Under the pieces are notes generated by a model. That model worked only from the letters and a program-made list of their open reading frames with translations. It did no database searches and was not told the DNA's origin. From Balneolaceae bacterium SMO_bin1 (GTDB lineage: Bacteria > Bacteroidota > Rhodothermia > Balneolales > Balneolaceae): a stretch of 6,250 bases of DNA. Made by a program: the position numbers and the translations under genes. The stretch covers positions 1 to 6,250 of the forward strand of contig NNSL01000425.1 in assembly GCA_003123965.1 (NCBI GenBank), written 5' to 3'. Position 1 is the first letter of the stretch. Each line of letters begins with the position of its first letter. Below, piece after piece: positions 1 to 5,301 of the stretch.

Positions 1-831
1 ATCCCGGATTTTCTCTGGTATCCCGGGCCCGTTGTCTTCAATCTCAACAATCACTTGGTTATTTTGTCGACCGGTTCGTACCGTTAATTTCGGTTGATAT
101 ACTGTCTGCTGGTCACGCGTTGCTGCAAGCTTATCCTTCATCGCGTCAAAAGCATTATTGCACAGGTTCACGATTACCCGGCTGAAATCTTCGGCAATGA
201 GTGGTACTTGATCAATTTGATCATCGAGATGCATTTCTATTTCTATGTTCATCGGGTCTTTTCCCGCACGCATGCCATGAAAGGCCAAATTCACAAATTC
301 TTTCAGCAAGGGGTTCAGCTTAGTGGGCTCAATAGTACCAGAACCGCCTCGGCTGTGCTGCAGCATCGATTTAACAATGCGATCGGCGCGTTTCCCATGC
401 TCGTGTATCTTATACAGGTTAGACTCTATATCATCCAATATTTCGACAATATATTGGCGATTCCCCTTCTGGTCGGTATTGCCATTCGGGTCACCTCTTA
501 ATGAAGACTTTACAGCGAGCAACTCGTTCTTTACCTCCTCTATCAGCTCAATGCTCAGATCTGAGAAATTATTGACAAAATTGAGCGGATTCTTGATTTC
601 GTGGGCAATGCCGGCGGTGAGCTGGCCCAGGGAAGCCAGTTTTTCTTGTTGTACCAGTTGCTCTTGCGCTGCCTGCAGCTCTACAAGTGCCGCTTCCGCC
701 TTTTCTGTAGTTTGCTCCAGTTGGTTAAAGTCATCATAACGGGCATAAGCTATTGAAAAAGTCTCAGCCAGTGATTTTGACAGGGTAATTTCACTGTCTG
801 TAAGTGGTTCTTCGTTTCCAATATATAACAT
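1..831 (-). CDS. Histidine kinase core of the sensor, 3' end cut by the window
   Basis: From the first in-frame ATG at 831 this frame runs open to the left edge (277 codons). That ATG is an artefact of the upstream frame break; the homologous reading starts near 891. The first 20-25 residues finish the second GAF-like module (GMLYIGNEEPLTDSEITLSK, then ETFSIAYARYDDF). A coiled-coil linker follows (residues about 36-65), then the phosphoacceptor segment GQLTAGIAHEIKNPLNFVNN, with the His codon at 601-603 and the usual E next to it. The N box reads VNLCNNAFDAM (Asn codons at 154-159) and the G1 box reads EDNGPGIPEKI (codons at 22-36). The G2 box and the rest of the ATPase domain lie beyond the edge. 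It should act in the cytoplasm, autophosphorylating the His and passing the phosphate to a response regulator. A separate regulator is more likely than a fused one for this kinase subtype, but this is inference because the end is unseen. Confidence 0.9.
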   Translation of the reverse strand, partial: MLYIGNEEPLTDSEITLSKSLAETFSIAYARYDDFNQLEQTTEKAEAALVELQAAQEQLVQQEKLASLGQLTAGIAHEIKNPLNFVNNFSDLSIELIEEVKNELLAVKSSLRGDPNGNTDQKGNRQYIVEILDDIESNLYKIHEHGKRADRIVKSMLQHSRGGSGTIEPTKLNPLLKEFVNLAFHGMRAGKDPMNIEIEMHLDDQIDQVPLIAEDFSRVIVNLCNNAFDAMKDKLAATRDQQTVYQPKLTVRTGRQNNQVIVEIEDNGPGIPEKIRD

Positions 832-2458
832 ACCCTGCTTGAAAGGAATGAGATGCAAATGAAGTGATTCGGGCGGTTTTTCTGCACCAGGGATACGCTT
901 TCTCGTTCAGAATTTGGCCTTGCTCGGTCATTGATCTCGTCCAGTTGACAAAATCTTTCCGGTCCCAGTGCGCTTTATAAACCGTACCCTTTCTCCAGTG
1001 TTCAGCCACATTTTGAGTAAACGAATTTGCCCCGAAAGAAAGGTTCATTACAGAAAGCAAATGCCCGTCGGGGGCCGATAAATAGAGCCGGATCGTTGCA
1101 TTATCATCATCAAGGATGCATACGCCGCACCTAAAGAATGGGATGCCGAGCACATTTAATTCACGCCAGATTACCGGAATAATTTGCTGCAAATCCTCTG
1201 ACGATCGCATGCTGGAAATCTCTCCCCGAACACGATCAAGCGAGGCTTGCTTTTGAGCTTCTTGCGCCTGGGCCTCGGCTTTTTGCAGATCGAGAAAACG
1301 GATGTATGACTGTTCAAAAACCTTTCCGAAGCGTCTTAGAATATCATTGTCTTTCTCAGAGAATATTTTCCCGGTATTGTTGATGATAAAAATACTTGTG
1401 TTTTGCGATATGGTCAGCGATCGCGTATAGCCGCCCGGGAGTGATAGCAATTGTTTTTTCTTCTCCTCTGGCACAGAGCTCCAGGGTTGATGGTTAAATA
1501 AATGCTCAAAAAACTCCACTTTTTCTTTCTTCGAGTATTCTTCGACCAAGAAATCTTTTTCCTCTTTTATAGCATCTCTCAGACACTTGAATATAGGTCT
1601 GTCTAAGAACGGAACTACGGCTTTTGCTGCATAATCAGCGGCCCCACCCGATCCCCAAATAGGTACATGCCGGTCAACCTCATCATTTATTACAATAAAT
1701 ACGCCCCCATTGATATCCATATTAATTTTCTGCAGTTGCTCCGCAACCGTGTTTACAACCCCCTGCAGCTCTGAGGTATGACGCATGGCCATACTTGTCG
1801 ATCGGACTCGTTCCAGTGCAGCTTCTATTTCAAGTTCACGGTAGGCTTTCTCAATTTTTTTGGCTTGTTCTAGTTCGTGCCGTTGTATTTTTTCCCTTTC
1901 ATTGCGAATGGTACGTGCTTTTTGCACCCGGTGAATAGAATATACTCCCCCCATGAAAACAATAATGTAGAACAAGTAGGCAAACGTAGAGCGGTACCAG
2001 GGCGGCAAAATTTTAAAACTGTAAATCAGCGGTTCGCTCCAGACGCCATCCGGGCTTTGGGCCTGTACCATAAAGTTATAACTGCCTTCAAATATATTAC
2101 CAAAGCTAGCTGTAGCTTCGTCGGTTACCGGAGACCATTCTTCGTCGTTGCCTTCAAGTTTATACCGGTACCGAACCAGATCAGGCCGTGCCGTTTCCAC
2201 TCCTATAAAGTCGAAGGTGATGTTGTTTTTTCCATACGGTAACACCAGGTTTTCGGGAATAGCGCTAAAGGGACGTATACCGTCAAAGCGTACATTTTTG
2301 AATCTGCTTACCAAGGTATCGCGTTCACTGGGCGTTAACGTTCGGTCAAATGCACGTAATTCATTAATTACGTGAGCAGGTACGTTATTCGTGTTCTGGT
2401 TTTGTGCCTGATCCGTTTTTTTCTGCCCAATGCAGGCTGTGCCAGCTAATAGTCTCAT
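791..2458 (-). CDS. Middle part of the sensor kinase: Y_Y_Y domain, membrane helix, two GAF-like modules
   Basis: A 555-codon frame that is an internal piece of the sensor kinase. Numbered from ATG 2458: residues about 22-75 are the Y_Y_Y lead-in (NLVLPYGKNNITFDF), 78-152 the Y_Y_Y domain (RYRYKLEG..EEWSP, then FEGSYNFMVQAQ and GVWSEP), 158-175 one hydrophobic membrane segment (TFAYLFYIIVFMGGVYSI), 177-218 a charged coiled coil, about 218-390 a first GAF-like module opening with ALERVRSTSMAMR, and from about 408 a second opening with SLDRVRGEISSMR. These tandem modules before a kinase are common in Bacteroidota sensors; their ligands are unknown. The ATG is probably not a real start: the first residues (MRLLAGTACIGQ) are the wrong frame of the lead-in, and the true frame enters at the A7 run at 2416-2422. 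About the last 30 residues (from WCRKTARI) are also out of frame; the true continuation is PGAEKPPESLHLHLIPFKQG. Confidence 0.88.
   Translation of the reverse strand: MRLLAGTACIGQKKTDQAQNQNTNNVPAHVINELRAFDRTLTPSERDTLVSRFKNVRFDGIRPFSAIPENLVLPYGKNNITFDFIGVETARPDLVRYRYKLEGNDEEWSPVTDEATASFGNIFEGSYNFMVQAQSPDGVWSEPLIYSFKILPPWYRSTFAYLFYIIVFMGGVYSIHRVQKARTIRNEREKIQRHELEQAKKIEKAYRELEIEAALERVRSTSMAMRHTSELQGVVNTVAEQLQKINMDINGGVFIVINDEVDRHVPIWGSGGAADYAAKAVVPFLDRPIFKCLRDAIKEEKDFLVEEYSKKEKVEFFEHLFNHQPWSSVPEEKKKQLLSLPGGYTRSLTISQNTSIFIINNTGKIFSEKDNDILRRFGKVFEQSYIRFLDLQKAEAQAQEAQKQASLDRVRGEISSMRSSEDLQQIIPVIWRELNVLGIPFFRCGVCILDDDNATIRLYLSAPDGHLLSVMNLSFGANSFTQNVAEHWRKGTVYKAHWDRKDFVNWTRSMTEQGQILNEKAYPWCRKTARITSFASHSFQAGYVIYWKRRTTYRQ
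877..892 (-). other. Frame break 3: inside the second GAF-like module, A5 or C3 run
   Basis: The middle frame reads through AYPWCRKTARI to a stop at 791. The family-like reading PPESLHLHLIPFKQG lies one base on. One surplus base in either the coding-strand A5 run (877-881) or the CCC run (890-892) restores it. The CCC option gives AYPGAEKPPES and the A5 option gives AYPWCRKPPES; the first looks closer to relatives as I recall them. Confidence 0.75.
2416..2422 (-). other. Frame break 2: A7 run in the Y_Y_Y lead-in
   Basis: The linker frame (ETISWHSLHWAEKN) would stop at 2385. Removing one A from the A7 run gives HSLHWAEKTDQAQNQNTNNV and enters the frame that holds VINELRAFDRTL and the Y_Y_Y domain. 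The shift must lie between about 2458 and 2385, and the A7 run is the only long homopolymer there. Confidence 0.75.
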
Positions 2459-2499
2459 TATTTATTTTTACGCTTTGTATGTGTACACTCGGCGCTTCC

Positions 2500-4695
2500 T
2501 TACTTTTTGTGAACGCTGTTATAATCGAACCGCACCAGTTTATCACCTGTACCTGCCCAAATAAACTCCCGGCTGTCTTTAAACAGGCTGTAAATATGGC
2601 TTACATCTTTTATCGGGTATCCCGTTTTCTCGTTATAATTTTCGATGCCGTTTTTTGCAATTTTCCCACCTTCAGCCCCTATCCCCCCATTTAGTACCGT
2701 GAAACCGTAACTGGTTCCGATGATAAGATTACCGGCGCTGTCTTCCACAATATTATAAACCACATCGTTTGCCAATCCTTCGGCCGTGGAAAAGTGCTGA
2801 AACATATTTTCGTAGTTTTGCTCAACATCAGGTTCAAATAGCATCTCGAGATGTCTTTTTCTTATAATGGATACGCCACCGCCCCAGCCCGCAGTAAAGA
2901 AGTTTCCATGGGAGTCCTGCATCAGGGTTGAAAGTTTATTATCCGGCAAGCCCTGGGCTTTTGTAAAGTTCATAAATTGCTTGCCGTCAAACCTGCTTAA
3001 ACCGTTCCTTGTAGCGATCCATATGATACCGTCTTTATCTTCAAAGATGTTCCAGACTGTTTGATGAACCAACCCCTGGCCGGTCGAAAAATTTGTAAAC
3101 GATTTGCCGTCAAATTTACTCACTCCACCTTCATACGTGCCTATCCACAAGTTGCCTTCCCCGTCGAGGTATAACGCATTTATATAATCGTCACGCAGGC
3201 CCTGTTCTGTTGTATAGGTGGTAAAGCTTGACCCATCATACTTAATCAAACCCGAACTCGTGCCAAACCAAAGGCTGCCGTTGTTATCTTCTAACGATGT
3301 ATAGGCCGTGGTTTCATTAAACCCCTGATCAGCTGTGTAGTTGACAAAAGTTCCTCCCATTTTATCCGACCCGTTTCGCCGGTACTCAACAATTCCGCCA
3401 TCAAGCGGGGCCAACCAGAGGTTGCCCTCATTATCTTCGGTGATGGCATAAACAGCTTTACCCGGCAGCCCTTGCTCTGACGAATACTCAACCACGCTTT
3501 TACCATCGTATTTACTGAGCCCGCCGCCATATGTGCCAAACCAAAGACTACCTGAATCATCTTCGGTAATGCTCTCAATGTGATCGTGTGCCAAACCCTG
3601 TTCGGTGGTAAAATTCAGGAAGGTACTGTCTTCTTTACTATACCTCGAAACGCCAGTTTTTGTACCAAACCAGAGGTTGCCGTCACTGTCCTCCATACTA
3701 CTGATCACACTATTACCGGCAAGGCCGTCATCAACCGTAAGATGAGTAAAAGCCTTCTCTGTGGTACCCTTTTTTTCGGGATCGTACTGGCTAAGAAAAT
3801 CGTCGGTGCCAATCCAAATGATCCCTTCTTTGTCTTCAGTTATAGTATGTACAATTTTACCGTCAACGCCCATCAATTCGGATAAGTCCTGAAACGCTTT
3901 TTTACCACTGGCTTCCGCTCTTTCATCATATTTGCTAACGCCGCCGCTGCTTCCAAACCAAAGATTTCCGTTTCGATCTTCCATAATGTAGAATACAGAA
4001 CCGGCTGCCAACCCATCGTTGGTATCATAGTTTACAAAAGAATGCTGTTCGCTTTCTTTATGTGAAGGGCTATACCGGCTTACTCCACTTATTGTGGCCA
4101 TCCAAATATTACCCTTGCTGTCTTCCAGTATTTTACGAACATCATTATTTATAAGGCCTTGCGTAGCAGTGAAGTTTTCAAAGGTTACCCCGTTGTATTT
4201 ACTGACGCCACCATAGGTGCCGAACCAAATATTACCCTTGCTGTCTTCTGTTATACTATTAATGAAATTGTGGATCAAGCCATGGGATGAGAAGTAGTTC
4301 GTAAATGATTTTCCATTATACATACTTGCCCCGTTGCCCGATGTGCCAAACCAGAGATTTCCTGCTCTGTCTTTATAACCGCAAATTAGGCTGCTTAACG
4401 CCAGCCCGTCTTCGGTATTGAAGTTTTGCATGGTCACACGAAAACCGGCAGCAGTACTGTTGGGCGGAGATTTTTCGGATATGTTTACAACTTTTGGCGA
4501 CGGGAGCGAATCGAGATAATTGGTAACAACGTTTTGAGCCTCGATAATTACAGGCGGCGAAACAGAATTGGATTGGGCCTCGGCCGCATTTTTATACTGA
4601 TCCGCAGCAGAGCGGCAGGCAAAAACCATCACGGCTGTTACTAATAATAGAAAACCAAGGAAAGAAGAACGGTATAACTTTTTTAATTTTTTCAT
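2500..4695 (-). CDS. Periplasmic sensor part: signal sequence plus 14-blade two-component-regulator propeller
   Basis: A 731-residue frame. Residues 1-26 are a basic start (MKKLKKLYR) and a hydrophobic stretch ending VMVFA before Cys27, which fits a lipoprotein-type or ordinary signal peptide. From about residue 92 to the end, 14 repeats of about 40-55 residues follow, each centred on a D..GN(L/I)W(F/I)GT core followed by GVSKYDG.F.NF...GL, the Reg_prop pattern. Fourteen blades match the two seven-bladed propellers known in Bacteroides hybrid two-component sensors such as BT4663. Blades 12 and 13 have lost the core Trp (GNFFTAG, GNLIIGT); blade 8 reads GNLWLAP. The start is well fixed: an in-frame TGA lies six bases upstream (4699-4701) and the ATG opens a clear signal sequence. 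There is no Shine-Dalgarno sequence (TTGATGAAGA before ATG). The stop at 2500 is probably false, since the protein continues in the next frame into Y_Y_Y. The ligand is unknown; glycans are typical for BT4663-like sensors, but that cannot be assumed here. Confidence 0.92.
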   Translation of the reverse strand: MKKLKKLYRSSFLGFLLLVTAVMVFACRSAADQYKNAAEAQSNSVSPPVIIEAQNVVTNYLDSLPSPKVVNISEKSPPNSTAAGFRVTMQNFNTEDGLALSSLICGYKDRAGNLWFGTSGNGASMYNGKSFTNYFSSHGLIHNFINSITEDSKGNIWFGTYGGVSKYNGVTFENFTATQGLINNDVRKILEDSKGNIWMATISGVSRYSPSHKESEQHSFVNYDTNDGLAAGSVFYIMEDRNGNLWFGSSGGVSKYDERAEASGKKAFQDLSELMGVDGKIVHTITEDKEGIIWIGTDDFLSQYDPEKKGTTEKAFTHLTVDDGLAGNSVISSMEDSDGNLWFGTKTGVSRYSKEDSTFLNFTTEQGLAHDHIESITEDDSGSLWFGTYGGGLSKYDGKSVVEYSSEQGLPGKAVYAITEDNEGNLWLAPLDGGIVEYRRNGSDKMGGTFVNYTADQGFNETTAYTSLEDNNGSLWFGTSSGLIKYDGSSFTTYTTEQGLRDDYINALYLDGEGNLWIGTYEGGVSKFDGKSFTNFSTGQGLVHQTVWNIFEDKDGIIWIATRNGLSRFDGKQFMNFTKAQGLPDNKLSTLMQDSHGNFFTAGWGGGVSIIRKRHLEMLFEPDVEQNYENMFQHFSTAEGLANDVVYNIVEDSAGNLIIGTSYGFTVLNGGIGAEGGKIAKNGIENYNEKTGYPIKDVSHIYSLFKDSREFIWAGTGDKLVRFDYNSVHKK
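2504..2508 (-). other. Frame break 1: A5 run between propeller and Y_Y_Y lead-in
   Basis: The coding strand reads CAC AAA AAG TAA, giving the stop at 2500. With four A's instead of five it reads H-K-S-K-E-A-P-S-V-H-I-Q-S-V-K and goes on into the family's normal linker strand. One extra base in the run is the simplest explanation. The exact base is not determined; the shift must lie between the conserved ends DKLVRFDYN and APSVHIQS. Confidence 0.8.
4102..4248. repeat. 24-base exact direct repeat within adjacent propeller blades
   Basis: The same 24 bases, starting CCAAATATTACCC and ending GTCTTC on the plus strand, occur at 4102-4125 and 4225-4248, 123 bases (41 codons) apart. They encode EDSKGNIW in the second and third blades. 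Most other blades share the protein pattern but not the DNA, so this pair looks like a recent blade duplication or local gene conversion. It is also a place where short-read assembly could collapse or expand the repeat number. Confidence 0.8.
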
Positions 4696-4708
4696 TCTTC
4701 ATCAACCG

Positions 4709-4724
4709 TAGGAATTTGTTCCTA
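4709..4724. promoter_or_regulatory. Perfect inverted repeat 14 bases before the sensor start codon
   Basis: TAGGAA-TTTG-TTCCTA: two perfect 6-base arms around a 4-base spacer. It ends 14 bases from the ATG at 4695. It could be an operator for a dimeric regulator near the transcription start, or a small hairpin in the 5' leader that affects translation. The repeat is seen directly; both roles are inference, and a 6-base match in AT-rich DNA can arise by chance. Confidence 0.35.
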
Positions 4725-4726
4725 TT

Positions 4727-4755
4727 TAAGGATAAAGATATTCTTTTATGTACAA
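4727..4755 (-). promoter_or_regulatory. Weak Bacteroidota-type promoter candidate for the sensor gene
   Basis: On the minus strand a TTG (4755-4753) is followed after 18 bases by TATCCTTA (4734-4727), which matches the Bacteroidota -7 consensus TAnnTTTG at four of its six fixed positions. The spacing is slightly short of the usual 19-21. An overlapping TATCTTTA (4740-4733) fits the -7 element better but has no TTG at the right distance. The location, about 30 bases before the start codon, is sensible; the match is weak. Confidence 0.2.
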
Positions 4756-4930
4756 CCCATTACTGAACTAGCTTAGCTTCATTAATACCAAAATTGAATT
4801 TTCTTTTACTCTCATTAATTTCTAAATCTGTATTCAAATCTCTACGCAGCGTCTGCTCATTAGTTTCAACGACACAACATTACCGCAGCGAGAACCCATT
4901 TTAAGACTTATGATCTTGTAAATCCTAAAC

Positions 4931-4963
4931 AAAAAATACGTATTGCAACTATTTAACTGTTGC
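4931..4963 (-). terminator. Possible weak terminator downstream of the M23 gene
   Basis: On the minus strand a 5-base stem GCAAC/GTTGC (4963-4959 with 4949-4945) encloses a 9-base loop. It can extend by two pairs past a bulge, and TACGTATTTTTTG with six T's (4936-4931) follows. The stem is short and AT-rich, the T run starts eight bases after it, and the site lies about 340 bases past the peptidase stop, so this is only a candidate. No better hairpin is seen near 5302. Confidence 0.2.
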
Positions 4964-5131
4964 CAATATTTTCCAGAAGTAGGAAAGGATCCGAAAGCGC
5001 CCATTCCCATGTTACTCTACTTTTTGCCGTCAAGTATGAAATAATTTATCGAAAAGCATACTTCAACTAAGGGCTAACTGGAGTAAGAACCCATTAGTAT
5101 TTTCTAATTGTTTACAGAAGGGAATAACGCC

Positions 5132-5144
5132 AGAGAAATTCTCT
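5132..5144. repeat. Short palindrome in the intergenic gap
   Basis: AGAGAA-A-TTCTCT: perfect 6-base arms around one base. It is too tightly spaced to be a good hairpin but has the shape of a binding site for a dimeric protein. It lies about 440 bases from the sensor start and 157 bases past the peptidase stop, with no promoter signal beside it. Chance is a fair explanation. Confidence 0.25.
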
Positions 5145-5301
5145 ACACTGAGCGAGTTATTTCAGTTAGAAAACCACGCTACAAAGAAAAGGAGGGCAAC
5201 AAATATATGCGGCTGGCGGGGTTTACCTCTCATCTGGAAACCACAATATCATAAATGTGCCAATTTATACGCACCTTCCATTTGCAAGCACCGATAAAAT
5301 T

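Larger units (their letters stand above)
1..4695 (-). pseudogene. Single propeller sensor histidine kinase gene, frame broken three times, 3' end outside window
   Basis: This entry joins the three pieces listed separately below. Read with one base removed at each of three A runs (coding-strand A5 at 2504-2508, A7 at 2416-2422, A5 at 877-881), the minus strand gives one open frame of about 1564 codons from ATG 4695 to the left edge. Order: signal sequence, 14 Reg_prop blades, Y_Y_Y domain, one membrane helix, coiled coil, two GAF-like modules, HisKA-type dimerisation/phosphoacceptor helix, start of the HATPase domain. The missing link is visible: after the first shift the frame reads EAPSVHIQSVKINNETISWH, the strand that normally leads from the last blade into Y_Y_Y in this family. 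The three shifts total three bases, so the kinase is in phase with the start codon. No other stops or deletions are seen, so an intact gene with sequence errors is more likely than a true pseudogene. The C-terminus, and any fused receiver or AraC-type domain, is unseen. Confidence 0.8.
4696..5301. other. AT-rich intergenic gap without a credible gene
   Basis: This 606-base stretch separates two minus-strand genes. I counted about 36% GC over 4741-5280, against about 50-57% in three coding lines checked. The frames are short and none resembles a protein I know. It holds the weak promoter and inverted repeat just before the sensor gene, a possible terminator for the peptidase gene and a short palindrome, each listed separately. 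Its length suggests that the peptidase and the sensor are separate transcription units. Confidence 0.7.

Noticed and set aside
94..739. Two overlapping plus-strand open frames of about 135 codons
   Set aside because: They lie opposite the kinase core, whose H, N and G1 boxes are clear on the minus strand; their translations show no recognisable pattern.
2416..2422. Programmed -1 ribosomal frameshift at the A AAA AAC-like run
   Set aside because: The shift needed is +1 (one base skipped), not -1, and the two other breaks in the same gene have no slippery-site design.
2423..2458. Possible lipoprotein start MRLLAGTAC at the head of the Y_Y_Y frame
   Set aside because: It resembles a lipobox, but these bases encode the linker ETISWHSLHWAE in the neighbouring frame, continuous with the propeller, so the signal-like look is accidental.
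1877..3885. Several plus-strand frames of 65-121 codons, and a minus-strand frame at 3291-3578 in another phase
   Set aside because: All lie inside the propeller or Y_Y_Y coding frames, which have strong repeat and domain patterns; these are shadows.
5200..5207. Minus-strand TATATTTG, an exact match to the -7 consensus TAnnTTTG
   Set aside because: There is no TTG at the required distance upstream and it is about 500 bases from the next start codon; a single 8-base match in AT-rich DNA is expected by chance.
5190..5254. Plus-strand AGGAGG followed by ATG at 5207 and a 15-codon frame
   Set aside because: The peptide is only 15 residues with no known pattern, the spacing to the ATG is long, and this kind of organism rarely relies on Shine-Dalgarno sequences.
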